A stretch of DNA of 37,701 bases from Moraxella sp. (GCA_030530785.1 JAUMUJ010000020.1:1-37701), one strand, 5' to 3'; shown: positions 1-9,666, numbered from the stretch's first letter. Program-made: numbers and translations. The notes: generated from the sequence alone by a model not told the origin.

Positions 1-76
1 TGGCACTCCATAGGGGATTCGAACCCCTGTTACCGCCGTGAAAGGGCGATGTCCTAGGCCTCTAGACGAATGGAGC
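1..76 (-). tRNA. tRNA-Glu (anticodon TTC)
   Basis: The reverse complement folds as a full 76-nt tRNA with encoded CCA (window positions 1-3). The acceptor stem is GCTCCAT/ATGGAGT, the T-arm has TTCGAAT, and the 7-nt anticodon loop CTTTCAC carries TTC (positions 40-42). It closely matches enterobacterial tRNA-Glu from memory. The gene is complete although it touches the window edge. A strong promoter lies 48 nt upstream. Confidence 0.95.
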
Positions 77-123
77 ATCTGATACTTTTGAACGCTTTCA
101 CCGTATCTTTCAAAAGTGGGGCT

Positions 124-151
124 ATTATAGCAGATTATTTTTATCCGTCAA
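124..151 (-). promoter_or_regulatory. Promoter of tRNA-Glu
   Basis: On the minus strand there is TTGACG, a 16-nt spacer and TATAAT, with TGC before the -10 (extended -10). The -10 ends 48 nt before the tRNA 5' end. This is a near-consensus sigma70 promoter, as expected for a stable RNA gene. Confidence 0.75.
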
Positions 152-208
152 GCAAGATTTTTAAAAAATTTAAAAAAAATGATAACGAATTGATTTTAAA
201 TAAAATAA

Positions 209-697
209 TCAGTCTTTAAAGTTATTAAATTGCAATGGCACACCAAAGGATTTTTCTTTTAAAAATGCCATGCACGCTTGCAGATTGTCCTTTTTCTTGT
301 CGGACACACGAATTTTATCGCCCTGAATGCTTGCTGAGACTTTTAAACCGCTCTCTTTGATGGCTTTGCTGATTTTTTTTGCGGTGTCGCTGTCTAGCCC
401 GTCTTTTAGGCTGATGACTTGCTTGGTGTGCTTGCCTGATTGGGCTTTGTCGTGTGGGTCTAGGCTTTGCAAGTCCACGCCACGCTTGATGAGCTGTTTT
501 TCAAAGATGGCATAGACATTGTCCGCTTGCAGTTCATTGTCGCAGGTGATGGTTACGGTTTTGGCTTTGTCGTTTAACTCAACCGTGATGTTGCTTCCTT
601 TAAAATCAAAACGAGTGGCAATCTCTTTGTCTGTATTACCGATGGCGTTACGCACTTCTTGAACGTTAAGTTCAGAGACGATGTCAAATGATGGCAT
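209..697 (-). CDS. yajQ: YajQ family nucleotide-binding protein
   Basis: 162 aa, the normal length for the family. The N-terminus (MPSFDIVSELN, then a TRFDFKGS segment) and the C-terminal QFNNFKD are typical YajQ signatures. The family has two ferredoxin-like domains. Homologues in Xanthomonas bind cyclic-di-GMP and act as regulators (established knowledge), and the role here is not shown by the sequence. The gene is monocistronic as far as can be seen, lying between tRNA-Glu downstream and rnt upstream. The start at 697 is the only one that keeps the conserved N-terminus. Confidence 0.93.
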   Translation of the reverse strand: MPSFDIVSELNVQEVRNAIGNTDKEIATRFDFKGSNITVELNDKAKTVTITCDNELQADNVYAIFEKQLIKRGVDLQSLDPHDKAQSGKHTKQVISLKDGLDSDTAKKISKAIKESGLKVSASIQGDKIRVSDKKKDNLQACMAFLKEKSFGVPLQFNNFKD

Positions 698-756
698 GGT
701 GTTTCCTTATAAAGTTAAAAATGTTAAGTTATTAAGGTATTGATTTTAAATAAATT

Positions 757-1413
757 TCACTCACTCTTAATTTCAAGCATACCCATTTCATTAAAAATCT
801 TACAAAACAGCTCGGCGGTCTTTTGGGTGTCGTACAGTGCTGAATGAGCGTGGTTGTTATTAAATTCAATCCCTGCCATCAAGCACGTCTTGGCAAGCAC
901 AGTATGTCCATAGGCAAGGGCAGATAGGCTTGCCGTGTCCAGCACGCTAAACGCATGAAAAGGCGACTGATTTTTTGAATTGGTGCGGGCGATGACAGCA
1001 TTTAAAAAACCTAAATCAAAATGAGCGTTATGCCCCACCAAAATACATTGGCGACAACCGTGAGCGTTTTTGGTGGCTTTTAGGGATTTAAAAATTTGGC
1101 GGATTGCCTTTTTTTCGTCTTGGGCGATGGCTTTACGAAAGGGGCTATCAGGGTTAATGCCCGTAAATTCCAGGGCGGATTTTTCCAAATTTGCCCCGAC
1201 AAACGGTTCAATATGAGCGTTTAATGGTTCGCCTTGATACAGCTTGCCATCATCATTCATCAAAATGGGAATACAGGCAATCTCCAACAAAGCATCCGTT
1301 TGGGCATTAAATCCTGCCGTCTCCACGTCCACCACCACAGGCATAAAACCCCGAAAACGTTTGGCAAGTGGGCTTTTGTTGTCATTGGGGTTGGCTGTTT
1401 GTGCTTCGCTCAT
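757..1413 (-). CDS. rnt: Ribonuclease T
   Basis: About 218 aa, a DEDDh 3'-5' exonuclease that trims tRNA and other stable RNA 3' ends as a dimer in the cytoplasm. DxE is seen in VDVETAGFN (about residues 27-35), the second Asp in HFDLGFLNA, and the final His/Asp in [11 protein letters not shown]. The preferred start is the ATG at 1413, which overlaps the pyrC stop as ATGA. An upstream in-frame ATG at 1428 would add five residues, and an AGGA about 12 nt before it keeps it possible. The pyrC-rnt pairing suggests co-transcription and translational coupling. Confidence 0.93.
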   Translation of the reverse strand: MSEAQTANPNDNKSPLAKRFRGFMPVVVDVETAGFNAQTDALLEIACIPILMNDDGKLYQGEPLNAHIEPFVGANLEKSALEFTGINPDSPFRKAIAQDEKKAIRQIFKSLKATKNAHGCRQCILVGHNAHFDLGFLNAVIARTNSKNQSPFHAFSVLDTASLSALAYGHTVLAKTCLMAGIEFNNNHAHSALYDTQKTAELFCKIFNEMGMLEIKSE

Positions 1414-2480
1414 GATTGCACCGACCATGCTAGGGTTTGTCCTGCCAGTAAGGGGGTTAGGCTTTTATTGCTAAGATATGGATAGCTTTCAGGTATGTTC
1501 ATTTGTTTTTTTACCAACGTGATGGTGCTGGTATTGACGGGTAAGCCATAGAAATCTGCTCCAAAGACACTGGCAAAATTTTCCAATTTGTCCAATGCTC
1601 CCACGCTGTCAAAAGCGGTGGCATAAAGCGGTAAGGCGTGAGAGGCAGAGTAGCACCCTGCACAGCCACAAGCGTTTTCTTTGGTGTGGGTGGCATGGGG
1701 GGCAGAGTCTGTGCCTAAGAAAAATTTAGGATTACCAGATGTTGCCACTTCCAAAAGGCGTTTTTGGTGGTTGGCACGTTTTAGGATAGGCAAGCAATAA
1801 AAGTGTGGTTTGACCCCGCCCACCAAAAGATGATTTCGGTTAAATAGCAGGTGCTGTGGCGTGATGGTCGCTCCCACATTGTCTGTTTGAGCAAGACAAA
1901 AATCCACCGCATCTGCTGTTGTGATGTGTTCCATGACAATGCGAAGTTCGGGGAAGTTTTTAATGATGACAGATAAAATCTCGTCCAAAAAACGCTTTTC
2001 ACGGTCAAAAATATCCACGTCATGATGGGTAACTTCCCCATGTACAAGCAGGGGAATGCCATGTTTTTGCATACTGTCAAACACATCCGCCCTTCCTAAA
2101 ATGTCGGTAACACCATCTGCTGAATTTGTGGTCGCCCCCGCAGGGTAGAGTTTAACGGCCTGTACCACGCCTGATGCTTTGGCATTTGTAATCTCATCGG
2201 TGGTTGTGTGGTCGGTAAGATATAAGACCATGCGTGGGTCAAATTGGGTTTTGCGTTCGTCTGGAATGTCCGCTTTGTCTAGGGCGGTCAAAATACGCTC
2301 ACGATAGCTCATCGCTTGTGCGGTGGTCTTCACAGGTGGCACAAGGTTTGGCATACAGATGACACGATTAAAACTCATGCAGGCGTGCGGTACGGTTGTG
2401 GCAAGTGCGTCATTATCACGCAGGTGAATATGCCAATCGTCAGGTTGGCGTAGGGTTAGGGTTTGGACGTTTTGGGTCAT
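1410..2480 (-). CDS. pyrC: Dihydroorotase (class II, homodimeric type)
   Basis: 356 aa, slightly longer than E. coli PyrC (about 348). It catalyses interconversion of carbamoyl-aspartate and dihydroorotate in pyrimidine synthesis. Metal ligands are visible in DDWHIHLRD (residues 15-23). The carboxylated Lys is in [13 protein letters not shown], and further His ligands are in [12 protein letters not shown] and [10 protein letters not shown]. The catalytic Asp is in [15 protein letters not shown]. The gene overlaps rnt by 4 bp and has a consensus promoter directly upstream. Confidence 0.96.
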   Translation of the reverse strand: MTQNVQTLTLRQPDDWHIHLRDNDALATTVPHACMSFNRVICMPNLVPPVKTTAQAMSYRERILTALDKADIPDERKTQFDPRMVLYLTDHTTTDEITNAKASGVVQAVKLYPAGATTNSADGVTDILGRADVFDSMQKHGIPLLVHGEVTHHDVDIFDREKRFLDEILSVIIKNFPELRIVMEHITTADAVDFCLAQTDNVGATITPQHLLFNRNHLLVGGVKPHFYCLPILKRANHQKRLLEVATSGNPKFFLGTDSAPHATHTKENACGCAGCYSASHALPLYATAFDSVGALDKLENFASVFGADFYGLPVNTSTITLVKKQMNIPESYPYLSNKSLTPLLAGQTLAWSVQS

Positions 2481-2508
2481 GGCAAAACTGTGTTATGATA
2501 AAGCTACT

Positions 2509-2536
2509 ATTTTAAGGGTTGGGGGAATTTTGTCAA
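2509..2536 (-). promoter_or_regulatory. Promoter of pyrC
   Basis: On the minus strand TTGACA is followed by a C-rich 16-nt spacer and TAAAAT, 29 nt before the pyrC ATG. The -35 is perfect consensus. No PurR-like operator or pyrC-type leader hairpin is obvious. Confidence 0.65.
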
Positions 2537-2591
2537 GGTAAAATGTTTGACTTTGGTTTAAAAATGTACTACTTGTGGACTTATCAATCTT

Positions 2592-2622
2592 AAAGTAAAA
2601 AACCGCCCCTAAGGACGGTTTT
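2592..2622 (-). terminator. Rho-independent terminator after tRNA-Ser
   Basis: A 10-bp stem (AAAACCGTCC / GGGCGGTTTT, one T-G wobble, loop TTAG on the minus strand) runs into a T-rich tail. It begins five nt after the tRNA-Ser CCA end. On the plus strand the wobble becomes a C-A mismatch, so it is directional towards the tRNA. Confidence 0.8.
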
Positions 2623-2626
2623 AATA

Positions 2627-2714
2627 TGGCGGAAGCTGAGAGATTCGAACTCTCGGTGGGCTACAAACCCACGCCGGTCAAGACCGGTGCATTCAACCGC
2701 TCTGCCAAGCTTCC
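2627..2714 (-). tRNA. tRNA-Ser (TGA type) with shortened anticodon loop
   Basis: An 88-nt class II tRNA with long variable arm (TGGG/CCCA stem), T-arm TTCGAAT, D-loop GAGCGGTTGAA, acceptor GGAAGCT/AGCTTCC and encoded CCA. The body matches bacterial tRNA-Ser(UGA). However, the anticodon arm reads CCGGT-CTTG-ACCGG, a 4-nt loop, where CCGGT-CTTGAAA-ACCGG is expected, so three A residues are missing at about 2679-2683. As written it cannot present a normal 7-nt loop, so decoding is doubtful. The promoter and terminator are intact. It could be a non-functional copy, a recent deletion or an assembly error. Confidence 0.85.
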
Positions 2715-2725
2715 AATGAGTGCGT

Positions 2726-2753
2726 ATTATAGCCTAATTTTGGCACAATGCAA
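2726..2753 (-). promoter_or_regulatory. Promoter of tRNA-Ser
   Basis: Minus strand: TTGCAT, a 16-nt spacer, then TATAAT, ending 11 nt before the tRNA 5' end, so transcription would begin at or near the mature 5' end. Confidence 0.6.
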
Positions 2754-2788
2754 GCATTTTTTTTAAAAAATTCATAAGATTTTGATTT

Positions 2789-3505
2789 TTAATCAAATAA
2801 TAACGAAAATACTTTTGGTTTACGTCTGGGCGTGCTTATCTCTTCTAGGCTAATCTTATCTGTTGTTCGACAGTTTTCTTGTGGACGAAAAATATCTCGT
2901 GCCAATGCCAACATCTCATAAGCGGTACGCCGTGAATGCACCAGATTGTTTTGAATGCTTGTCCAACTAAGCGGTATGACCAGTGGGGCAGGTACGGGTG
3001 ATGTCATAATCCCTGCCCGAGCAAACTGTCGCCTTGCTCTTGCCATATGGTAGCGGTCGGTGATGAGATAGACACTGGTTGGCAGTTCGTGATGGTTCAT
3101 GAGTTTGGCGGTAAAAACGGCGTTTTCACAGGTATTCATGCTGGCATTGTCGCTGATGATGACCGCTTGGGGCAGGGTGGATTTAATGTGCTCTCTAAGC
3201 CATGGGGATTCTGCACCGCTTGTAATGACAGGAAGTGGATTTTGTGAGTATAGTGAGATGACAGTGTCGGCACGGCTTTGGCTATAATGATTTAGGGCAA
3301 TCTCTCCGTCTTTTTTGGTTAAACCTCCGCCAAGCACCGTCATGGCAGTGGGTGTGGGAGCGGTATCTAAGGTGATTTTGCTAAATAAATCTAAGGCAAA
3401 TACCCCGACATTGGCAAAAATCGGTGTAAATACCGAAGTTCCTGCCAAAATACCACAGAACATTAACACTTGAATGCCTCTCCAAATTGTCTGCCAGATC
3501 CGCAT
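2789..3505 (-). CDS. YdcF/ElyC-like DUF218 membrane-anchored protein
   Basis: About 238 aa from the ATG at 3505. An earlier ATG at 3529 would overlap murB by 13 bp and is less likely. A hydrophobic N-terminal segment (about residues 10-30) acts as a membrane anchor. The DUF218 core shows VLGGGLT, a VITSG strand, SMNTCENAVFTAKLM and LITDRYHMARARRQF. E. coli relatives ElyC and SanA affect envelope integrity (family knowledge). The enzymatic activity is not established. It follows murB in the same orientation, consistent with an envelope role. Confidence 0.8.
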   Translation of the reverse strand: MRIWQTIWRGIQVLMFCGILAGTSVFTPIFANVGVFALDLFSKITLDTAPTPTAMTVLGGGLTKKDGEIALNHYSQSRADTVISLYSQNPLPVITSGAESPWLREHIKSTLPQAVIISDNASMNTCENAVFTAKLMNHHELPTSVYLITDRYHMARARRQFARAGIMTSPVPAPLVIPLSWTSIQNNLVHSRRTAYEMLALARDIFRPQENCRTTDKISLEEISTPRRKPKVFSLLFD

Positions 3506-3516
3506 TGTACCGCTCG

Positions 3517-4566
3517 TCAATCTACCCACACAGGTTCACGCACTAAGGTTACGCCAAATTTGTCTTGTACCACATTCACAATAAAGTTTTGAGTTGTGCG
3601 GATGTCGTCTTGTGTGGCAGTGTGTGGGGCGTGGTTGGTTAGCACCAGAGCCTGCTTGTCGTGTGTTAAAATAGGTGCAATGCCCTTGCCTTTTAAGCCT
3701 GCCTTATCAATGAGCCAACCTGCGGGGATTTTGACCATTTTATCATCAATCGGATAACTCGGTAAATCGGCAAACTGCTTTTTTAGGTTAATAAATTGGC
3801 TCATGGGAATAATGGGGTTTTGAAAAAATGAACCACAATTTGCCAAAACAGTAGGGTCGGGCAATTTGCGTTCACGAATGTCTATTACCGCATGAAAAAC
3901 ATCAATGGGGTGGGGAGTGTTCCGCCCATTTTGGGTGGCGAACTTTTGGGCTTGGCTAGATAAATCACCATAATTTGTCAAGGTTTTTGTGTCTTTATGA
4001 AGTCTAAATACCACATGGCTAATCAGATAGCGGTTTGGGTTGTCCTTAAAAAAGCTGTGGCGATAGTTAAAATCACAGGCACTATTATTAAATTCATGCC
4101 TTTGTCCGTCCATCAAATCATAAGCGATGACTTTTGTAATAAAATCAGAAACTTGTACACCATATGCTCCGATGTTTTGTACAGGACACGCCCCCACCAG
4201 CCCTGGAATCAGTGCAAGATTTTCAAGCCCAAAATAGCCCTTGTCTAGGCAATTTTGGATAAATTCATGCCAATTTTCTCCGCAAGCAACTTGTAGGGTG
4301 ATACTCTCATCGGTTTCTTGCAAAACGTCTATGCCCTTTATTCTTGGTAGTAGCACAAGAGCATTTAGCTGATTGGGTAAAATCACATTACTGCCATAAG
4401 ACAGCACAAATAACGACAAATCACGCTCTTTGGCAAAATCTATGGCGGTGGCGATGTCATTACTCAGTGTGTCTGTGTTGTCCAAAATCATCGCATGGCG
4501 AGCAGTGCAGGAGAGTGCCATTGTGTTGTTATGGGATAGGTCGTGATTGCTTAGTATGTCAGTCAT
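3517..4566 (-). CDS. murB: UDP-N-acetylenolpyruvoylglucosamine reductase
   Basis: About 349 aa, FAD/NADPH enzyme making UDP-MurNAc for peptidoglycan in the cytoplasm. FAD-binding segments LSYGSNVIL and GLENLALIPGLVGACPVQN are clear. The type I catalytic Ser is in NCGSFFQNP, the Arg region is NYRHSFFKD and a C-terminal Glu lies in VREPVWVD. I chose the ATG at 4566 because it overlaps the upstream phosphatase stop as ATGA. An in-frame start at 4602 would sit well inside that gene. Length fits E. coli MurB (342). Confidence 0.95.
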   Translation of the reverse strand: MTDILSNHDLSHNNTMALSCTARHAMILDNTDTLSNDIATAIDFAKERDLSLFVLSYGSNVILPNQLNALVLLPRIKGIDVLQETDESITLQVACGENWHEFIQNCLDKGYFGLENLALIPGLVGACPVQNIGAYGVQVSDFITKVIAYDLMDGQRHEFNNSACDFNYRHSFFKDNPNRYLISHVVFRLHKDTKTLTNYGDLSSQAQKFATQNGRNTPHPIDVFHAVIDIRERKLPDPTVLANCGSFFQNPIIPMSQFINLKKQFADLPSYPIDDKMVKIPAGWLIDKAGLKGKGIAPILTHDKQALVLTNHAPHTATQDDIRTTQNFIVNVVQDKFGVTLVREPVWVD

Positions 4567-5030
4567 GGTGTGTCTGGGTTTGTCCAAGTATTTAGCCAGC
4601 ATTCACTGACTGTGATGATATGAGTATACATTTGTTCAAAATCGCTGATGTCGCCATAATAAGGGTCAGCAACGCCCTTTTTGTTAAAATCATCGAACAG
4701 TAGAATTTGAGCGGTAGCATCTTTGGGTTTTAGTTTTTGGATACTGGCTAAATTGTTGTTATCCATTGCAAAAATCACGCCAAATTCATAAAAATCCTGC
4801 GTGGTCAGCTGTCTGGCGGTCAAATGTGCTAACGCATATCCTAAACGCCCGCCAACGGCTATCGCTCGTGGGTCGGGTGGTTCGCCCGTGTGATAATTTG
4901 CCGTACCCGCTGAGTCAAAACTTATAGTAAGACCTTGATTTTTGGCAAGTTTTGTCATCACTGCTTCGGCAGACGGGCTTCGGCAGATGTTACCAAGACA
5001 GACAAAAAGGACGGATTTTGGTGCGGTCAT
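4563..5030 (-). CDS. Low-molecular-weight protein tyrosine phosphatase
   Basis: 155 aa, single LMW-PTP domain. The P-loop CLGNICRS (CX5R, residues about 11-18) is at the N-terminus and the general-acid Asp is in ADPYYGDISDF. Such enzymes dephosphorylate tyrosine kinases, often of capsule systems, or arginine-phosphate, but no kinase or capsule genes are nearby. It is the first gene of a unit with murB (ATGA overlap) and the ydcF-like gene. Confidence 0.9.
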   Translation of the reverse strand: MTAPKSVLFVCLGNICRSPSAEAVMTKLAKNQGLTISFDSAGTANYHTGEPPDPRAIAVGGRLGYALAHLTARQLTTQDFYEFGVIFAMDNNNLASIQKLKPKDATAQILLFDDFNKKGVADPYYGDISDFEQMYTHIITVSECWLNTWTNPDTP

Positions 5031-5088
5031 AAAATTTTATATGATAATCATTTTGGATATTGTAACATTTTAAATGGGCTTTTAAAAC

Positions 5089-5511
5089 CTACCAATTATT
5101 TTTAAATTTTTCAATGTCTCTGCGTTGTTTTTTGTCGGGTTTGCTGGCAGGGCGGGCAAGATTTTGCAGTTTACGTTGCTCGGTAAAAAATTCTCGGGTG
5201 GCAATGCTCTCATCTGTCTCATCGTACAGCGTTTGGGCGATGGTGGCATTACCCCGATTGTCGGATAAGGCTTTGATTATGATGGTTTTTTGTTCTTGAA
5301 TGCTGGCATTTCCTTGACGAATGGTTAAGGTGTCGCCTACTTGTAGTTCTTTGCTGGTTTTGATTTTTTGACCATTCATGTGGACTTTACCGCCTTCTAT
5401 TGCTTCTTTGGCAAGGGTGCGAGTGCGAAAAAATCGGGCTGCCCACAGCCATTTGTCGGCACGGACTTTATTTAGGGTGTCTTGGGGGTCTTTATTTAGT
5501 CGGTTTTTCAT
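5089..5511 (-). CDS. hslR: Hsp15-type S4 RNA-binding protein
   Basis: 140 aa. The S4 domain occupies roughly residues 14-80 (VRADKWLWAARFFRTRTLAKEAIEGGKVHMNG). The basic C-terminal tail (SKPDKKQRRDIEKFKNNW) is typical of Hsp15. In E. coli this heat-shock protein binds free 50S subunits carrying nascent chains and helps recycle them. The gene stands alone between the phosphatase operon and argS. Confidence 0.92.
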   Translation of the reverse strand: MKNRLNKDPQDTLNKVRADKWLWAARFFRTRTLAKEAIEGGKVHMNGQKIKTSKELQVGDTLTIRQGNASIQEQKTIIIKALSDNRGNATIAQTLYDETDESIATREFFTEQRKLQNLARPASKPDKKQRRDIEKFKNNW

Positions 5512-5619
5512 GGGTTGTTCAATGTTGAGATTTAAAAATAAGTATTTTAAAGTACTTTTGTGTGTTTTTTGGGCTTAAAGCGACAGGATATGTACACGCA
5601 CCAAATATTTGTCCATAAA

Positions 5620-5640
5620 GGGCGTGCATAACACACGCCC
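5620..5640 (-). terminator. Probable terminator after argS
   Basis: Hairpin GGGCGTG/CACGCCC with a 7-nt loop, 25 nt beyond the argS stop. On the minus strand only a short TTTAT follows the stem, so termination may be weak. Confidence 0.5.
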
Positions 5641-5665
5641 CGATGGTTGCGATATTAAGGTTATT

Positions 5666-7405
5666 TTACATTTTCTCAACTGTCTTAATGCCGAGCAAAT
5701 CCAAGCCTTGCTTTAAGGTTTTGGCAGTCAAATCTGCCAGTTGCAAACGGCTGTTTTTGGTGTCATCATCTGCCGATAAAATCGGGCAGGATTCATAAAA
5801 TGATGAAAAAATCCCAGCCAATTCATAAAGATAGCCACACAACACATGGGGCGTGCCGTCTTTGGCGACTTGGCGTAGCGTCTCTTCAAATTGGAGTAAT
5901 TTGACTGCCAACGCTCGCTCTTTGTCGTTCGTGATGACAATCTTGCCTGTTAGCGTGTCAGGATTTACCCCTGATTTGGCAAAAATAGAACGCACACGGG
6001 TGTAAGCGTACTGCATATACGGGGCGGTGTTGCCTTCAAAGTTGAGCATACTGTCCCAGTCAAACACATAGTCGGTCGTGCGGTGTTTGGATAGGTCGGC
6101 ATATTTGACCGCCCCAATGGCGACAGCGTCAATGAGTGCCGCCCGTTCATCGGCACTGACGTCTGGGTTTTTGCTGTCTATCAAGACGGTGGCACGGGCA
6201 ACCGCTTCATCAAGCAGGTCGGCAAGTTTGACTGTGTCCCCTGTGCGAGTTTTGAACGGTTTGCCGTCTTTACCGAGCATCATGCCAAAATTGTGATGTT
6301 CTAATTTAAAGTCATCGGGTACAAATCCGCCAAGCCGTGCAATCGCCCACGCCTGTGCCATGTGCTGAGCTTGGCGGGTGTCGGAATAGACAATGGCACG
6401 GTCAGCGTGCAAGGTGTGATAGCGATAGCTTGCGGCGGCGATGTCGGTGGTTGTGTACAAAAATCCGCCGTCTTTTTTCTGAATGATGACCCCTAAGGGT
6501 TCGCCTTCTTTGTTTTTAAATTCAGGCAGATACACCACAGTTGCCCCGTCATCTTCTACCGCCACGCCTTTTTCTTTTAGGGTTTTGACGATGTCAGGGA
6601 GCATGGGATTATATAGGCTCTCGCCCATGATGTCTTTGTCGGTTAGGGTTACGTTTAGGCGCTCATAGCTGGCTTGGTTTTGGTTCATGGTGATGGCAAC
6701 CAGTTTTTGCCACATGGCAAGACAATATTCATCGCCACTTTGGAGTTTGACCACATAGCCACGAGCTTTTTTGGCAAAATCTTCATCGCCATCATAAGTG
6801 GCTTTGGCATCACGGTAAAAGGCTTCTAAGTCAGATAATGCCAAATCGGACGCATTTTCGTTTTGCATTTTTTCAAGATAAGCAATGAGCATACCAAACT
6901 GCGTCCCCCAGTCGCCCACATGGTTGGCACGAATGACGGTGTTACCCAAAAATTCCAGCACACGCACCGTACTGTCGCCAATGATGGTAGAACGCAAATG
7001 CCCCACGTGCATCTCTTTGGCAACGTTTGGTGATGAATAATCAATCACGACCGTTTCGGTGTCGTCTGATGTGATGCCCAGACGCTCAGACGTGCGTGCG
7101 GTATGGGCTGACTGTGCCAAAAAGTCTTTATCAAGAAAGATGTTGATAAAGCCTGGTCCTGCGATTTCTAATTTTTCGGCAATGCCATGTAAGGCTTGGC
7201 TATTTGTCAAATCATCAAGTACTTTTTGGGCAAATTCTCGTGGGTTGGTGCCAAGTTTTTTGGCAACACCCATCACGCCATTGGCTTGGTAGTCGCCAAA
7301 TTGGGGCTTGCTTGATTGCTTGATGATAGGGTCGGTATCTGTGTCCGCCCCTGCGTTTATCATGGCGGTTTGTAGGTGGGTGTGAAGCAAGGCAGAAATG
7401 TTCAT
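5666..7405 (-). CDS. argS: Arginyl-tRNA synthetase
   Basis: About 579 aa, class I synthetase. The N-terminal Add-1 domain is followed by the HIGH-equivalent HVGH in [16 protein letters not shown]. The KMSK-equivalent loop is KPFKTRTGD. The C-terminal anticodon-binding helical domain includes [14 protein letters not shown]. The true start is taken as the ATG at 7405 ([12 protein letters not shown]), giving E. coli-like length (577). The frame is open to 7480 but that extension is not family-like. A TATAAT lies at 7437-7442 on the minus strand. Confidence 0.96.
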   Translation of the reverse strand: MNISALLHTHLQTAMINAGADTDTDPIIKQSSKPQFGDYQANGVMGVAKKLGTNPREFAQKVLDDLTNSQALHGIAEKLEIAGPGFINIFLDKDFLAQSAHTARTSERLGITSDDTETVVIDYSSPNVAKEMHVGHLRSTIIGDSTVRVLEFLGNTVIRANHVGDWGTQFGMLIAYLEKMQNENASDLALSDLEAFYRDAKATYDGDEDFAKKARGYVVKLQSGDEYCLAMWQKLVAITMNQNQASYERLNVTLTDKDIMGESLYNPMLPDIVKTLKEKGVAVEDDGATVVYLPEFKNKEGEPLGVIIQKKDGGFLYTTTDIAAASYRYHTLHADRAIVYSDTRQAQHMAQAWAIARLGGFVPDDFKLEHHNFGMMLGKDGKPFKTRTGDTVKLADLLDEAVARATVLIDSKNPDVSADERAALIDAVAIGAVKYADLSKHRTTDYVFDWDSMLNFEGNTAPYMQYAYTRVRSIFAKSGVNPDTLTGKIVITNDKERALAVKLLQFEETLRQVAKDGTPHVLCGYLYELAGIFSSFYESCPILSADDDTKNSRLQLADLTAKTLKQGLDLLGIKTVEKM

Positions 7406-7436
7406 GATGGCTCTTAAAATGTTATTAAAACGGATT

Positions 7437-7442
7437 ATTATA
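7437..7442 (-). promoter_or_regulatory. Candidate -10 for argS
   Basis: TATAAT on the minus strand, 32 nt upstream of the chosen argS start. No convincing -35 is seen. A GGGGGA/TCCCCC hairpin at 7461-7476, between ilvA and argS, lies where a -35 would be and could be a weak ilvA terminator. Confidence 0.35.
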
Positions 7443-7487
7443 CTAAAAATATGGCACATTGGGGGAAAAATCCCCCGCAATCCATCA

Positions 7488-9041
7488 CTATTTCAAAAAT
7501 AGCTCATAACCTGCATTATCATTGATTTGCTCGCACGCATAGCCGATTTCGTTTAAGGCATCCATGATTTTTCGTCCGCTGGTGGGGGTGGCTTGCAATC
7601 CCGCCAAAATCCGACCTTCGGCAGCCCCGTGGTTACGGTAATGAAATAGTGTAATGTTAAAATCTTGACCCAATTTTTCCAAAAAGTTTAACAATGCACC
7701 TGGTCTTTCAGGAAACATGACCCGAAAAATCTTTTCGTGAGCGATGTTTGCATGACCGCCTATCAAATAACGAATGTGGGTTTTAGCAACTTCATCATCG
7801 GTTAAATCATGGGCAAGATAACCATCGGTGGCGAGTTTGTTTTTGATGATGTGGCGTTCTTGTTGTCCGTCTTTTAAGCCGATGCCTACAAAAATGCTGG
7901 CTAATTGACCGCTTTTGGGTGATGACGGTGATTTGGCACGGTAGTTAAATTCGGTGATGTTTCTCCCTTGTAAACTTCGGCAGAAATTTAAAAATGCTCC
8001 TGTCTCTTCGGGAATTTGTACCGCAAAAATCGCCTCTTTGTTCTCGCCAATCTCGGTGCGTTCGGCAATATAACGCAAGCGGTCAAAGTTCATGTTTGCA
8101 CCACTTACAATTGCCACGCAGTTTTTGCCTGTTAAGTTATGCTGTTGCACATATTTTTTTAACCCTGCCAATGCCAATGCCCCAGACGGCTCAACGATGT
8201 GGCGGTTTTCTTCAAAGATGTCTTTAACGGACGCACAAATCTCATCATTACTGCACGTGATGACATCATCAATGACCTTGCCTTGTCCGTTAGATTTGGT
8301 TAAATTGGCGATGTTAAAGAGGATTTGTCCGATTTGGGCGACTGCCACACCATCGGCAAATAGACCAACTTGTGGTAGGCGAGTACGCTTCCCATCTTTT
8401 AGGGCGACTTTTAGGCAAGCTGAGCCTTCGGATTCTACGGCAATGACTTTAACGTGGGGGGCAACTTCCCCCAAAAATGATGCAATCCCTGCCACCAGAC
8501 CACCGCCCCCGACAGGCACAAAGACATATTCCATCTCTCGCCAGTCTTGCGACAGCTCCAATGCCACCGTGCCTTGCCCTGCAATCACAAGTGTATCATC
8601 ATAGGGGGCAATGTACGTCATACCATCCTTTTGCGACTTTTCAATGGCAAAACGGTTGGCTTCATCAAAGCTGTCGCCATGTAAATGTACTGTACCACCA
8701 AAGGCTTTGACCGCTTGTACCTTAATGTCGGGTGTGGTTTTGGGCATTACAATTAAGTTATTGATTTTTAAGCGATTTGCTGAGTATGCCACCCCTTGTG
8801 CGTGGTTGCCAGCAGACGCACAAATGATGCCTTTTGCTTTTTGTTCGTCCGAAAGCTGGCTAATTTTGTTGTACGCTCCACGCAGTTTAAAGCTAAACAC
8901 AGGCTGTAAGTCTTCTCGTTTTAGGCGAATGTCATTGCCAAAACGGGCGGACAATTTTTCTGCTTTGTCAAGCGGGGTGCGGACAGCAACGTCATAGACG
9001 GTGGCGGTAATGATGGCACGGACATAGTCGGATAGGGTCAT
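7488..9041 (-). CDS. ilvA: Threonine dehydratase, biosynthetic
   Basis: 517 aa, PLP enzyme converting threonine to 2-oxobutanoate, first step of isoleucine synthesis. The PLP lysine is in [14 protein letters not shown] (residue about 52). The phosphate-binding glycine loop is in [13 protein letters not shown] and a substrate loop is [10 protein letters not shown]. After the catalytic domain (about 1-325) two ACT-like regulatory regions follow, consistent with isoleucine feedback. Length matches E. coli IlvA (514). No leader peptide or attenuator is visible upstream. Confidence 0.96.
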   Translation of the reverse strand: MTLSDYVRAIITATVYDVAVRTPLDKAEKLSARFGNDIRLKREDLQPVFSFKLRGAYNKISQLSDEQKAKGIICASAGNHAQGVAYSANRLKINNLIVMPKTTPDIKVQAVKAFGGTVHLHGDSFDEANRFAIEKSQKDGMTYIAPYDDTLVIAGQGTVALELSQDWREMEYVFVPVGGGGLVAGIASFLGEVAPHVKVIAVESEGSACLKVALKDGKRTRLPQVGLFADGVAVAQIGQILFNIANLTKSNGQGKVIDDVITCSNDEICASVKDIFEENRHIVEPSGALALAGLKKYVQQHNLTGKNCVAIVSGANMNFDRLRYIAERTEIGENKEAIFAVQIPEETGAFLNFCRSLQGRNITEFNYRAKSPSSPKSGQLASIFVGIGLKDGQQERHIIKNKLATDGYLAHDLTDDEVAKTHIRYLIGGHANIAHEKIFRVMFPERPGALLNFLEKLGQDFNITLFHYRNHGAAEGRILAGLQATPTSGRKIMDALNEIGYACEQINDNAGYELFLK

Positions 9042-9056
9042 GGGTTTTCTCTTTTT

Positions 9057-9608
9057 TTACCAATCATGCGTTGTGGTTTGGGTTTTGTGGACTTTTTTGA
9101 TGAGTTTGAATGCTTTGGTTTTTTCTTGCCAAAGATACATATTAAAGGTGTATTTTTCAAGATATTGATTGCTGTTGCCAACCTGCTCACTTTCGCAGTT
9201 ACGAGCCACAAATAGCCGACTGTTTGGCAAAAAGACTACTGGTTCATTTTCCAAAGGATTATCAAATTCATGCACACAGCCAAAATCATAAGGCACGCCT
9301 TCACCAATGGGCAAACCATAGACCATGCCTGTGCGTTTGTCAATCATCGCTCCGCTGATACAGCTTGTGCCACAGCCCCACATACTGACCATGTAGTTAC
9401 CGCCAAAATCTATCTTGCCATCAGCATGGGTTTGATTAAGGCGGGTTCTAAACATTCGCCAATCGCCCAGTTTTAAAGGGGCTTTTTTGCCTTGATAGAC
9501 TTTAACGGCATAATCATCAAAATCATAACCTGCCACGTTGTCGGCATGGGCAAATGGCGTGCTTATGGCTAAAATGAAAAGACTGGCAAGTTTTATCATG
9601 GGCTTCAT
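9057..9608 (-). CDS. Secreted protein of unknown function
   Basis: 183 aa with a Sec signal peptide (MKPMIKLASLFILAISTPFAHA, cleavage after about residue 22). The mature part has four Cys residues likely to form disulfides and a central segment NYMVSMWGCGTSC followed by MIDKRTG, a motif I associate with small periplasmic or outer-surface uncharacterised proteins. No catalytic motif is recognised. It lies 15 nt upstream of ilvA in the same direction and may be co-transcribed, but no functional link is apparent. Confidence 0.75.
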   Translation of the reverse strand: MKPMIKLASLFILAISTPFAHADNVAGYDFDDYAVKVYQGKKAPLKLGDWRMFRTRLNQTHADGKIDFGGNYMVSMWGCGTSCISGAMIDKRTGMVYGLPIGEGVPYDFGCVHEFDNPLENEPVVFLPNSRLFVARNCESEQVGNSNQYLEKYTFNMYLWQEKTKAFKLIKKVHKTQTTTHDW

Positions 9609-9629
9609 GGCAACTCTCCTTTATTATAA

Positions 9630-9660
9630 AAAATAAGATTGGCAGAACCAATCTTATTTT
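9630..9660 (-). terminator. Rho-independent terminator after yebC
   Basis: Stem AATAAGATTGG/CCAATCTTATT with a 5-nt loop, flanked by A and T tracts, seven nt beyond the yebC stop. It separates yebC from the secreted-protein gene. Confidence 0.85.
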
Positions 9661-9666
9661 ATGCAT

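Noticed and set aside
5521..5578. Extension of the plus-strand open frame opposite hslR
   Set aside because: It is antisense to hslR and has no family features or start signals.
7461..7476. GGGGGA/TCCCCC hairpin as a strong ilvA terminator
   Set aside because: The stem is short and no T-run follows on either strand; kept only as a weak possibility.
8092..8604. 170-aa plus-strand open frame opposite ilvA
   Set aside because: It lies wholly antisense to a clearly conserved ilvA, has no family resemblance or ribosome-binding site, and reflects codon bias of the real gene.
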